Source: Chimonanthus salicifolius
Taxonomy: Eukaryota > Streptophyta > Magnoliopsida > Laurales > Calycanthaceae
Assembly: GCA_013350335.1 (NCBI GenBank)
Contig: CM023540.1
Span: forward strand, 31,103,175 to 31,167,174
DNA length: 64,000 nucleotides
Direction of reading: 5' to 3'
Shown: one piece after another, positions 1-11,492 of the stretch
Layout: each line of letters starts with the position of its first letter
Numbering within the stretch: position 1 is the first letter of the stretch
The notes under the pieces: generated by a model
The model's input: the letters and a program-made list of their open reading frames with translations, nothing else
Databases searched by the model: none
Told to the model about the DNA's origin: nothing
Position numbers and translations under genes: made by a program

Positions 1-227
1 TCTTTTGACACTTCTAAATGTGTTTTCGCCACAGCCTAGGGATACCTTTATTTGTAAAATACTGTGTTTTAAATATTTAAGAGTGTCAAAAGACCTTGAA
101 GTCTTAAAGTATTTTTATCAGATTATCGTAATTAGTCTGGATATTTAATTTGAGAAATTTTGAAAATACACACTGCTCAAAAAATAATTTTAAAGTTTTA
201 AAAATAATTTTATTATTTAACAATAAT

Positions 228-383
228 CATTCGAATGAATGGGCCTTACTCATTCGAATGAACTATTCATTTGAATGAATGAGGCCAATTCATTCGAATG
301 AATGGGCTGAGCAGTATTTCGTCTTACTGTTCAACCCATTCATTCGAATGAATTGAAATTATACTTGGGCATTCATTCGAATT
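228..383. repeat. array of CATTCGAATG palindromes
   Basis: CATTCGAATG occurs exactly at 228-237, 251-260, 291-300 and 341-350, with one-base variants at 268-277 and 374-383. Two copies extend to the perfect 16-bp palindrome ATTCATTCGAATGAAT (288-303, 338-353). The array is bracketed by ACTGCTCA (172-179) and TGAGCAGT (308-315). It may be the inside of a decayed transposon; its function is unknown. Confidence 0.75.
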
Positions 384-682
384 ATTAGAAATGCGGAGGT
401 AAAATGGTAATTTGCCACGTAAATTCAGATTCGGATGTGTAGAGGCAGGAAAATCGGATGTGTGTATGGACAGCTTATAAATATTACATATAAAATTAAG
501 TAAGCTATCTTTCACTAATAACATTAATATAAATATTAAAAATAACATTTAAACTCTGAATAATATATCAAAACAGTGAAAGATATGGGATAGAAATGGT
601 AATAAACATTTATATTTCAAATATATACAGTTTCTAATATTATTTTGAAAGGAGAAAATTAAAAAAAAAAATATCAAAATTT

Positions 683-705
683 GTGAGCCGCGGTCTGCGG
701 CTCAC
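683..705. repeat. GC-rich hairpin in AT-rich DNA
   Basis: GTGAGCCGC and GCGGCTCAC flank a 5-base loop, a perfect 9-bp inverted repeat. The surrounding 680-860 stretch has repeated CCGCAG/CTGCGG blocks, as does the GC-rich stretch at about 2790-3010 in front of SEC20, so both may derive from one repeat family. Confidence 0.5.
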
Positions 706-2329
706 GATTTGTGGGTAAAAACTGTAGAAAACTTCGGCTCTGACGGATTTTTTGCAGTTCTCAACCAGAACTAAACCGCAGCCGCCGCAGTTCCAGTCGA
801 ACTGCGGCTATTGCTGTATGATTTTGGTTTAGGACGTTTCATTGTATTTTTAACCGTGGCAGTTTTTGCGGAAAACAAGATTTGGAGTGTTTGGTCTTAG
901 ACATGGACGGTTGCCAATTTGGTTTGGGCTGATACATTCAAAGTTATTAATGGGCTTCATCAAGTAGCTCTCATTTGGCTGTTGTAGGTTCACTTGTGAT
1001 TTGGGTGGGTGTACGTTGCAAATTGCTCAATTTTTTACGTTTTTCTTCTTTTTGATTGAGTGAACATATCTGACAAGTATTAGTTTTCCATGCTTTTATT
1101 GAAATGGATCAATAAAACCATACAACCAAACTATATTACCCAAGTAACCAAACTAGTGATGGTTCTAATTAATCAATAAGTAGCTAACTTGCAGCTTACT
1201 AAGGGAACAGATGAGGCTGAAATGAACTATGACAGTATGTGTAACAAAATTCAAGTAATATATTTATGAGTTTTTGATACATAATTTGAATGTTTATCCA
1301 CCTAGGGCATAACTAATGCACTTTTAGCAATTACTCTTGATAAATAAATTTTTTATTTATTCCAACAAAAAAAGAATACCACTGCTAATAATCAACATAA
1401 ACAAGACTAAAAAATGGATGTTATAGATGAGACTGTTTATAACAAGTGCACCGGGTTTTATTGGTTGGACTCAATGTTATCAGAATCGGACCGTATACCA
1501 AACTGTATTCGAAGAAGGTTCGGTTCAACCGGGTTCAAACTCAGTCAAACCCTATCATGAATATTATATTATAAATATTATTAGATTATTAATTAATCTT
1601 TTTTCTGTATAAATAAAGCCCTTATAAGAAAGATTATTTGTTCAAATCACACTAAACTATGTGTTGTATAAAGTTGAAAATTAACCATTCTTTTTAAAAC
1701 AACATGATTTCCAATTCTTAATAATCACCACTTATTACTTTGCAATGTATAAATCATTTCAATATATACATGTAGATTAATCTTTTCTAAATATATGACT
1801 GGTTTATTATATATTATCATGGATTGAATCTTATAAATTTAATTTATCTTTCAAATCCATTCTAATTAACAATGTAATTAGTTATTATTATTTTTTTTAA
1901 AACCAAAACAAGAAAGCTACTTACCATGACATTCTAAATTTTTAACTCCAAAATGAAATTTATTGTAATATAATGTTTTCTTTAATTTGAGAAAAGAGAT
2001 TTTATTTTTTCATTAATAATAATTAGATAAATAAAATTATGAGCTATAGTTAATTATGTTACATTGATATAATAAAAATAAAGAATACCTTTTGATAATA
2101 ATGACAATGGTAAAAATATTAGATTGTAAATATAATATTAAATTATTATAATAAGATAAATAAAAGAAAATATTATAATTTTTATTTTTAACATAAATAA
2201 ATATTATATTTAAAATAAAAAATTATTATTTTCACATTAAAAGTAACTTTTCGATAAAATATTAGACTACACTCGTGAGCTCTCTGGGAAGCTCACTGAG
2301 TTCCTTTTTATAAAATGAGTTTTCACTTA

Positions 2330-2510
2330 GGGAAAATGATTTGTGCACCTCCCCTTTTACCCATGGTGCACTCCTTCACTTATTTTTTCCAATTTTGCCC
2401 GACACCTAAAAAATAATGGAAATGGAGAAAAGGTGGGTGGAGGGCAAAATTAGAAAAAAAAATTATAGAAATGCACCATGGGTAAAATGGGAGTGCACAA
2501 ATCACTTCCC
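2330..2510. mobile_element. foldback MITE, Mutator-like or hAT-like
   Basis: The two ends are long inverted repeats of about 40 bp. The left end begins GGGAAAATGATTTGTGCAC and the right end, read in reverse, begins GGGAAGTGATTTGTGCAC; both run on to a shared ACCCATGGTGCA. It is flanked by a direct repeat, TTCACTTAG at 2322-2330 and 2511-2519; counted as 9 bp this suggests Mutator, as 8 bp hAT. The element has no coding capacity and lies about 760 bp upstream of the SEC20 start codon. Confidence 0.85.
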
Positions 2511-3138
2511 TTCACTTAGACACCCTGATGCTCATCTTTTAACGCCCTTCTTCTCTTTTACTCTCTCTACTAAACCCCCGCCGTTGCCTCCGCAGCTCTC
2601 TATATTTTTCCCATCAACGAAGAAAAAGAATAGAAAGAAAAGCTGTCAAAGGTGTAGCCATTTTTTTTCTTCAATCTTTTCTCCATATTTTCTTTTTTCT
2701 CTTTCCATTCTTTCTCTCCGCCGTTTCATTTATTCTCGTTCCATTTTTTTTCTACTGAATTTTAGTGTTTTGTAGGGAGGCTAGAGTCGCAGCCGCCGGC
2801 GTTTTAAATTTTTTTTCTTCTAACTTTCCATTTTTTCCAAAACCGCGGCTCACTGCTTACGACTGGATAAGAAAAACCGATTTAAACCGCGACTTGAAAC
2901 GGTTTTTTGCGGCTTAATTTATCAGAAGGTTTTTTAATCAGATCGGACCGAAAGATGGCGGTTGCGGTCGAACCTGCGGCCGAACCGCAGTCCGGTCTGG
3001 TTCTGATAACACTGGTTGGACTACATTCGATGCTTTTCTGTCCAAACTGCAAAGGATACAAATTCAGTTGCGAATCAAAATATCTTTACTTGCAATTTTG
3101 TTCGGGAATCGCTGATCCACTGTGAATGCCTGTTCCAG

Positions 3139-3264
3139 GTAAAGTTTAATCCAATAACTGACAGCAAATAGTGATTATGGGTAATGACATGGGGATTTTG
3201 ACATTTTTGTGGAGATTGTTTATATTGATTGGTATTAAGTTGCAAAATTCATTGATTTTCATAG
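3139..3264 (+). other. probable 5'-UTR intron of SEC20
   Basis: A CAG|GTAAAG donor at 3139 and a TTTTCATAG acceptor ending at 3264 would define a 126-base intron whose removal puts the leader seven bases from the SEC20 ATG. This is inferred from splice signals only. Confidence 0.45.
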
Positions 3265-3270
3265 ATTTCA

Positions 3271-6200
3271 ATGGACGAGGTTGCACGGGCTGTTGAAAAG
3301 GTGAGAAAGGAATGGGATCAAACTTTTGTGCAGACACAAGATCATGTGAAAGCAATAGAGAGATGTGGAAAGTCGGGAAACGGAACGGAGGATGTAAATT
3401 CTCTTCCAAGATTGAATAGTGCTGCTCGGGATGGACTGGCATTACTAAGATCGTTGCAGTTTAAGCTTGATCTTCTTGCCCCGCAGCTTCCCGCGGAAGA
3501 AGTGCAATCTGCTCAATCGATGTTGAAATCTTGGAAGGAGCAGTATCAGAGGTTCGGACCTTCATTTCTGCTTTACTTCAATTTTGGTATGATAAATGTG
3601 CTTTAATTTTGGTATTTATGCGAATCGCTACAATTGCACTTTGGATGAAATTGAATCTTTTTTTCATTTTCCACCCTGGGTGTATTATGTATGGTTGGGG
3701 CATTTTTGCTGATACCTTTTTCTTGGTTTTCCATCATACTGGTCTCAAGTGATGACTAAAGGGGGGAATGCTGGACTGTAGTCTGATTAAAGGTGGAGAG
3801 TTCTATCTAACTGTAAACTTGGCTTGTGCCAACTAGGTGCCTCTTTTTATGTGCTTTCTGACCCATTTTCTCCTAGAGGATACATGGCACAGTGTCTGCT
3901 AGCCGCACGACATAAAAGTGGGAGTTGTGGGATTAGCCAAGCATCAAAATCAACCAGATTCACCGTTTGTGGGAATTCATCTATGGAGATAAATGAATGG
4001 TACAAATGATATGGACTATCTCTTCTATCTTTAAAATTTGAATGTGATGAATTATCAATCAGCTGATTTTTTTTTTGCTTGCCAAATCCACAAATCCCAT
4101 TTTTATAAAGTGAGGCCAGACGGTGTGGACCTCTCCCCATGCCACATGTCCCCTATTTGAAAAGGAGTAAAGGAATCTGCAATGAAGAGGTGTCTTCGTA
4201 TTTTCCCTCTAAAAGCTTTTCAATCTTATGCAATGAATTTCATGTTAAACTGAGATTAGATATATTCGCTAGGCTTCATGACAATGATGATAACATGGGC
4301 GTTGTCTTCTTTGTTTTCAGTTTGCATTTGAGCTTGAGGAATGCTAACTTGCAAGCAAAAGCCAACATCAGGAAAGCTGCACAAGAAGAGGTGCAGTCTT
4401 TTTCTTTTATCATACATTGAGAACTGCCTTCTTTGTCACTTATTTGCCCTAGCAAAACATAGATAATCTGTTCTAAATCTCAGAATTGTAATGCTGTGGT
4501 TGCAGAGAGAACTTCTTTTAGGAGGTGGAGAAGAGTCTACAATTCGTAGACGCAATCTACAGTATGTGTTATGTTTTAATATTCTGAACAAATGATTTTG
4601 TCTTTGTAAATGAATGACTGGTTGGTTGTTTTAATTACTAAGTACATTGTTTTTCATTTAGGTCTTCACTTTTATGTTGTAATATTTATATACAGGATAT
4701 TGGACTAAATTGTTTCAGTTCTAATTCCATCGCCCTTACTTATTTACATATTGAAGCTGTAATATTTCTTCTAGATGAGGCAGTTATGTATCATAGACCT
4801 TGTGAGGATACAAAATTGCCGTTCTATGAGAACGAAGCTAAAAGCCATTTATGATTTGGTGAAGGCAAAGTCTGCAGTCAAGGAAGTTTCGGATTGTGGT
4901 TAAGGAGGATGTTCTTGCCTTCTTTCTTGAATTTTGGTCTGGTGATGTTCCTGCAAAGCAGGTTGTGGCTTTGTTCGTTCTTTTTTTGAGGGTTCTTTGG
5001 ATTTTTGTGATGCCTTTTTGGAATTGTGTACAAGATCCTGGATGAAGTTCTAGCTAATCACTCACCAGAGGTCCTTCCATTGGTAATCTTGCCTATGCAA
5101 GGGAGCTTTATTTACGAGTGTCAACACTTGGATTCATTGGTGATAAAACATGAATGTATTTACGTTGGACATTTGTCAAAGATTTGTAGGCATTTTGTAT
5201 TTTGAGAAAGCACACAAATTGGTGGATTGGAGGATCCTTGATTTTACTTTAGCTCATGGGATTCAAGGAGAAATGGTAAAGTGGTGGTGGGTTGCATCTC
5301 CGTCTTAGTTATTTGAGGTATTGAATGGTTCACATAAGGGCTATTTCTAGTGTTTCGAGGTTTGCTACAAGGGAGACCATCTCCATTTTCCTCCTTGATA
5401 TTGTTGTGAGGCTCTTCACCTTTCTTCATTTTATGTAAGGATGGCAATGAGTTGGTTAGAGAAGAGTTTGGGTTTGGATGAATAACTCATGTATTTTGAA
5501 CCCTCAACCTGAATCTACCCATTTGTAATCAATTTTGCTTGGGTGAATTTGTGTATTGAATGAGTTGGGCTAGTGAGACTTTCCAACCAAGACTCACCAA
5601 CAGGACTTTCTATGAAATGGATGATGGGCCCTACATAATTAGGTGTGTCTGATAGGTTATTAAATAGATATGATGTAAAGTTTTTATCATCAATTGATAA
5701 TCCAAGCCATATAATTTGACTTTTAAAGTTTGATGAGTATAAGCCATTGATTTTTTAAAGTTTAAATTGGAGGGATGGAATGATCAGATGAGGATGACTT
5801 CCTACACCCTATTCTTATGGTCCTCCTTACACTACATCTAACTATGTGGGCCTTGAAACCCATTCGAGAGGCAGTCTCGGTATCAAATCTCGATTGAAGA
5901 AGTCTCAGTGGAGCTTTCTTTAGTAAATAGGTTGAGCTACTTAACCCAGATTGTGTACTTCCTGGTTGGGTTGTTGGTTTATTCATAAATTGCTAAGTTG
6001 GATGGGATTGGCTGGTCAGATTTTGTAAAGCCCCAACTCTGAACCAACCAATTTATCATTTGGGTTTAGCTTGGGTGAACCCCTTTATTGAACAGGTTGA
6101 GATGCATAACCCAGCTGTTGGGCCAAAATTTGTACCACTAATTTTCTATTAGATTAATAAATTGGAATTGATGTTGGGCATTGAGGTGGAACATTCACCA

Positions 6201-9130
6201 TACTAGCAATAAACAACCACAGTACCACAATGTTCTCTTTTGCAATGAGGACAAAAGAGTAACATCTGCGATAGCCATCTTGTGATTGTTCAAATGGGCT
6301 CCAGGAGTTAAGATGAAGAAAGATATTGTTACTTGCCTTTTTTAGGGCGTAAGGTGAACAATGTTATTCAGGATCAATTCTGCTTTAGCTTACTATGATA
6401 CTTGAATGCTTATATATGCTCAAAATACCATGTCAGATACTTGGCTCCATATTCACATCCCAATCCAATACTTTAGTGGGCTTCCTAGAATATGCTTTAT
6501 TCATGTTTTTATGAGTTTGCTGTATTTGAACTTGTTATGATCTTACCATTCTTTTTGTCATAAGAATTATGTAAAGGAAGGACATGAAAGATCTTAACAT
6601 AGTAAACTCTACCAAAAAAAAAAAAAAAAATCATGTTTAGCATATGCTTGAAAGGCTACTTCATTTAATAAATGTAAAAGAATAACAGCATAGATAAAAT
6701 GTATCAAAACACAATAATAACTCAAATGCAGAAGTACACTTAGAACAGGATATTTTACCGGTCTGTGTACCTCGGTTTTGGAAAATGAAATGTTGTATTT
6801 CTGTTTCCTGAGTCTGTGTTCGTACTGCTTTCCTTGTGCATTGCTTGAACTTCTCAATGATTTTAAAGTATGTATTGCTATTGCATTTAAACATTGGAAA
6901 GTGGATTTCTCTTATTGTGGTTATGATTTATAATTTCTTTCAGAACTAGTACTGGAATGACATCTGCTGCTGAAAGCATCACTGAGAGCCTTCGTCGCAC
7001 TCGTCAACTGATGGTCCAGGTTATGACTTAAAGCTTTTAAATTTAACCACAAAACCCTTTATTTCATGCTTAATATATATTAACAGAACTCTTATATATG
7101 GATAGTGCCATCTACTAACTTTTGAGGTATCTTCAGGAGGTGGAAAGAAGTGCTAGCACACTGATGACTTTTGGTAGGTTCTTTGTTCTATAGAAAATGT
7201 GTCTGCTGCTTGTATTACCAATTAGTGGACATGTTTACTGCTGTCATAGATATGGTACCTTTAGGTTATTACTGCCCTGTTAGGATGCTACATGCCATAT
7301 CCTTCAATAAAGCGTTTACTGTGTTTTATTTATTTTCATGTCCTTTTTCAGCTTACATTTGTCCTGAGATTTTTAATTTCTTTTAATATCAAACTCGTTA
7401 TGCAGTAATTAGAACATTTAACACGTTTTTCGACCTGTTTTTGTTTTAACAGAAATGCTTTTCTTTTCTTGTTTTGGTTTGGTATATAACTATCAGTTTC
7501 TTGAGGGGCTATAGATATATTTGAAAGGAGAAAACATCAATTTCTTAAATGTTTGGTTTTGCATAAATGTTGAAAAGTACGCTTTGTTATGAGATTTATT
7601 TTGAAATGGCCTTATATAACTATTAGTAATTATTGTTTTTCATACTAGTGTTTTTAAATGTTAACATAAGCTTAATTACAAAAATATTCAACTTCATTTC
7701 AACTTTTCAGTAAAATGATTGAACGGAAACCGAAACTGTTTTTCAGCGAACCTACATTTTTTTCATATGGTTTATGGCCGTATTATTGTGTGCGAAAATT
7801 CACAATTCTCAAACTGAGAATCTACAGTATGTTCAGACCAAGCCCCATTAATGGGTGGGTCCTATTTTCCATCTTTTAGTGGGTCATATGGATGGATTCT
7901 GCCAAACCTTTGAGGAGCCATAAACTAGTAGCCATTTCTCGTGGGTAATTTAAATGTGCGACAGCCATACTGATGCTTCATGCATATTAGATCTTGACAT
8001 CCTGTTACCAGGGGTGCAACTTGGTTTGGTCCCAGTCTGACCAGCCGCGAAGAAGGCCTGAGAAAAATTGCGCCTTAGGCCTTTAGTCAGTCTCAATTAG
8101 GACCTAAAAATAAAACCCAATTTTGAAATTGGACTGAGCTGGCTAGTGCATTTAAAGCCTGAAATTGAACTTGAAAAGAATCTTGGAAGCCAAATTTTAA
8201 ATTCTTTTCAAACTAAATTTTATTTTTATTAATTTTCTGTAAAATGTACAATTATTAGCTATATGTAATATACAACACGTTTTATAAAAATTAATGATGT
8301 AAACTAAACTGTATTCAAGGTTGACCAAACTGGATACCTGGTAAAAGTAATTCATACAAAAGATCAGCCATTTTCTGTTATTGATTTGCATCTCTAGGTC
8401 GCTTGTGGATTGTTTGAATTTATTGCAATACAAGAATAAAAAAAATGAAAAATATAGCATTCTTTGGGAATAAAGTTGCACAGGCAAATTACTAGATGAA
8501 CATTGCCAAGTCTTTGTTACAGAGTTATCTGAAAAATGCTTTGTAATGTCCAGAGGAATCAACCAGTGTTCTGAGGAAGGCAGAAAGTGAATACAAGGGG
8601 CACCGTTCTCTCCTAATGCGGACCCGCGGCCTACTATCTACAATGCAACGCCAGGATGTCCTTGATAGGTAAACCATGCTTACTTGAGGAGCAATGATAA
8701 AAACTGAAACAGTGTTGACTCTTTTGCGTTGGACATCCTCAGGTTCAGCCAGTTTTTCAATGGTTTGAGGCACCATTTATGTTACTAGGACGGAGTTAAA
8801 AAACTTTTTCCTCATTGACCAAGGTGCATTTTGATGTTAATTCCCTGGTAGAAAGGCTAATACAGAATCTCCTTGAACAGGGTGATACTGGTGGTTGGAT
8901 TTCTTTGCTTCTGTTTTGCTGTTCTCTTTGTTGTCTCTAAACGCATTGGACTGCTGAAGCTGCAGAGAAAGCTCACTGCAGGCATCAAGTCAGGCATGGC
9001 TAGCCAAGAAGATATAGGTCCTGGGCTTGCAGCACTGGGAGCTGAAGGCGGGATAAATCGTTTTCAACAAAATGGTCATGTATTTCCCCAGGTGGATCTC
9101 CCAATAGGACATATGCATGATGAACTTTGA
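3271..9130 (+). CDS. SEC20: Sec20-family Qb-SNARE with C-terminal HDEL
   Basis: Seven exons: 3271-3551, 4321-4390, 4506-4561, 6944-7019, 7137-7173, 8554-8668 and 8881-9130. All junctions are GT-AG and phase-consistent, giving 294 residues. Sec20 is a SNARE of the ER that receives Golgi-derived COPI vesicles with Ufe1/SYP81, Use1 and Sec22. Residues 1-94 form the helical N-terminal region. The SNARE-like segment (about 130-210) carries the plant Sec20 signature GGGEESTIRRRN, then AAESITESLRRTRQ. A single membrane segment (about 213-230) begins RVILVVGF in the last exon. A tail of about 60 residues, predicted to be lumenal, ends in HDEL. The third intron (2.4 kb) holds repeat-like DNA. The start ATGGACGAG is the first in-frame ATG of the exon and gives the family's usual N-terminus, MDEVA. 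Confidence 0.93.
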
Positions 9131-10972
9131 GTTTTCTTGGTCTCTTTTCTAAGATATTTGTATGATGGACCGTTTCCTTCGCATGCTTCTTGTTGATGAG
9201 ATAGCCTACGTTTCTTCCATACTCCATCAAATGGAAACCACTTTTCTTTGGGTGCTTCAATTACTAAGCAACGATTCCATGCGAAAGCGTCAAATGAATT
9301 TTTTTTAAGACCATGGTGTCTTGGCTTCATAGAGTATCTAACTAATTTTTACGGCATATGCAAATCTCTCTATCTATACACACTGGGTAACATTATAGGG
9401 AGTGGCCTTTCTATCTTGAACATCAAATGATTCGTAAGTAGGGGATTCTCTTGCTGAGGAATTTTCTTGTATTGTACTTTATAATTACAGGTAAAAATAT
9501 ACAGGAATAATAGAAAGAAAGAGGAAGGGACACTGTGATTTTTCTTATTAAGGATAGTCAAAATTTCAACACCACCAACTGTTTTAGTTGATATGTAAAA
9601 ATTACGCCATAATTTAGAAATAGTTTGAAAGTTTGGACAAGGGGTTGAAGCGAATGAAAAAAAAGTTATTTTTGAAAATTTCTATTTTTCAGTTATTTTA
9701 ATATTTCTAAAAGATTAAAAAAGTTAATATTTTTATATCATTGCATCTAAAACCAAAATATTTTTATATATATATTTTAATTTAACATACAAAAGAATAC
9801 ACATCTATTTGTGATATACTTCTCGTGCAAGAATGAACCCTAATATGATTAAATAAGAAGACGAAGCTCATCTTGCTTCATATTAATCATCAGTCAAACA
9901 GTTGTCATTAGATTGATGGATGAGAATAATGTTGGAACTATTATTCACCTAAATTAAAATTTTTTTTTTTACATACTTTATTTAAGAAAAATTTTCACCT
10001 AAAAGTTTTACAGAGTTATTGTGGGGTTCATTTGAGTTCAAATTGTCTTCTCTTTTTTTTTTTTTTTTATACTAATCTATCTTTCGTAAATTATTTTACT
10101 GTTGAATTAAAAATCTATAAAAATTGATTCTATTTTTTTCATCAATCTTTAGACCCTTAAAAATTACTCTCTCTGTCCCAAATTAGCTGTTCTATATGGA
10201 TTTTGGAATTGTTCCAAAATAGTTGTCTTGCTTATATGTAGTATAAAGTGTGTTGAAAATGGATGAAATCAAATGAAGTGTTAGCGTTATATAGAGAGTT
10301 CCTTAAAAAATACAAATATTTCAAATGAGACAACTAAAATGGGACGGAAAGAGTATATTTTTTATTATGAAAAGTAAAATCTTAAAAATAACTTTTAAAC
10401 TCATCAATTTTTATATATTGAACCTGATAGGAGCGAGTCCGACTAAAGCCAGGAGCCACTTTCAATCAAGGGTGACAGCCCTCATGGAGTCGCGGGAAAC
10501 TTATTCATTTTACAAAATTAAGAACATTCTTTCGACAATGTGAACTTGCAATTTTGTGGGAATTAAATACTTATGTAATTAGAATGCATAGGTTTACCTT
10601 TAAAACTATATTTAAATAAATTTTAAATATTTTTTTCTTTAATAAATGAAGTCTCCATCAAACATTACAATGTTTATAAACTTTAAATTTATTTTGAATT
10701 TGCATTTAGTGATTATCCACACTACCTCAAAGTCAATTCTTCTTGTCGTGAAAGACTTACAGAGAGAAGTACTAAAATATTTTAATTTCGACTTCACCTG
10801 AATCCAACTAAAATTCCAAAGTTATTTTATCCAAAACTCCACCCTTTTTAATGGAAATTACTTTCTCCGTCTTTCCCAGCAGTATTCTGCACCGCTTTCC
10901 ATCTGGCAACCCGAGCTCAAATCATTTCTTCCCTTGTCTTATCATAATCTTATTCTTAATAAGATTTTAACA
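9131..10972. other. intergenic: SEC20 3' flank and AT-rich DNA with one MITE
   Basis: The first 300-400 bases are presumably SEC20 3' UTR. The rest is AT-rich with poly-T runs and the Stowaway MITE at 10165-10355. I found no coding exon. Confidence 0.6.
10165..10355. mobile_element. Stowaway-type MITE (Tc1/mariner)
   Basis: TA dinucleotides flank an element of about 187 bp. The left end CTCTCTCTGTCCCAAATTAG and the right end read in reverse, CTCTTTCCGTCCCATTTTAG, are imperfect inverted repeats and match the Stowaway hallmark CTCCCTCCGTCCCAAAATA. It has no coding capacity. Confidence 0.85.
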
Positions 10973-11492
10973 ATGATTTCCTTCACACAATCATCTCTGA
11001 AATCCAATTATTCCATCATCCCATTCTCTACAAAGGAATTAAGAAGACCAACGCCTTCTTTCGTCTTCAGTTCCATATCCAATTCCCAACAATACCCAAA
11101 AATTTCATCACCCAATAGCTCAAAGGTCACAAAACTGAAAACCCATATCATAAAACCCCTCATAAGCCCCACCCAAGCTCCAAAACCTGTCATCCCTCCT
11201 CCCCCACTCAAGGACAACAGAAACAATGGCAATAGGAGCCATGTTGCCCAAGTGGGTGACCAACAGGTGTTTGTTTTGTGTGGTTTTGGGTATTGGATCC
11301 AAGGTTTCAGATGCTTTCCATGGCTGGGACTCAACTTCTATATGATCCAGGACCTTAATCTACAGCCCTCTACACTGCAGCTGGTGTGGTACTCTGCTAT
11401 CCTGTCAATGGTGGCCAAGCCTCTGTATGGGGTCATCTCTGATGCTGTTTACTTTGGTGATGCTCATAGACTCCCTTTTGTGTCAATTGGAG
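10973..11492 (+). pseudogene. orphan first exon of a chloroplast folate-biopterin transporter (BT1 family)
   Basis: An ATG at 10973 opens a 173-codon exon with a Ser/Thr-rich, basic N-terminus like a chloroplast transit peptide, a proline-rich linker and then the first membrane region of the plant folate-biopterin transporters: GFGYWIQGFRCFPWL, STLQLV, then MVAKPLYGVISDA. It ends at a plausible donor (GGAG|GTGGGT) exactly where homologues continue SIGV. The family is about 450-550 residues long, so two thirds are missing. No later BT1 exon is visible before the oppositely oriented HSBP gene. It is either a truncated copy or a gene with a very long, gene-containing intron; I favour truncation. 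The frame itself is undamaged. Confidence 0.65.

Larger units (their letters stand above)
1..3270. other. repeat-rich left flank without a recognised gene
   Basis: I see no convincing coding exon here. The stretch holds a short inverted repeat at the very edge (TCTTTTGACACTT at 1-13 against GAGTGTCAAAAGA at 81-93), the palindrome array at 228-383, GC-rich hairpin tracts at 683-705 and about 2790-3010, very AT-rich DNA at 1700-2270 and a foldback MITE at 2330-2510. The last 500 bases before SEC20 probably contain its promoter and 5' leader; no clear TATA box was identified. Confidence 0.6.

Noticed and set aside
2416..2775. 119-codon open frame upstream of SEC20
   Set aside because: It starts inside the MITE and continues into a pyrimidine-rich leader; not a gene.
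4760..5260. Coding-like broken frames in the third SEC20 intron
   Set aside because: Several plus-strand frames look protein-like, but no family could be recognised and stops are frequent; it may be an old pseudogene or transposon piece.
8197..8562. 121-codon minus-strand open frame within the SEC20 gene
   Set aside because: It lies in an AT-rich intron and overlaps the start of SEC20 exon 6 on the other strand.
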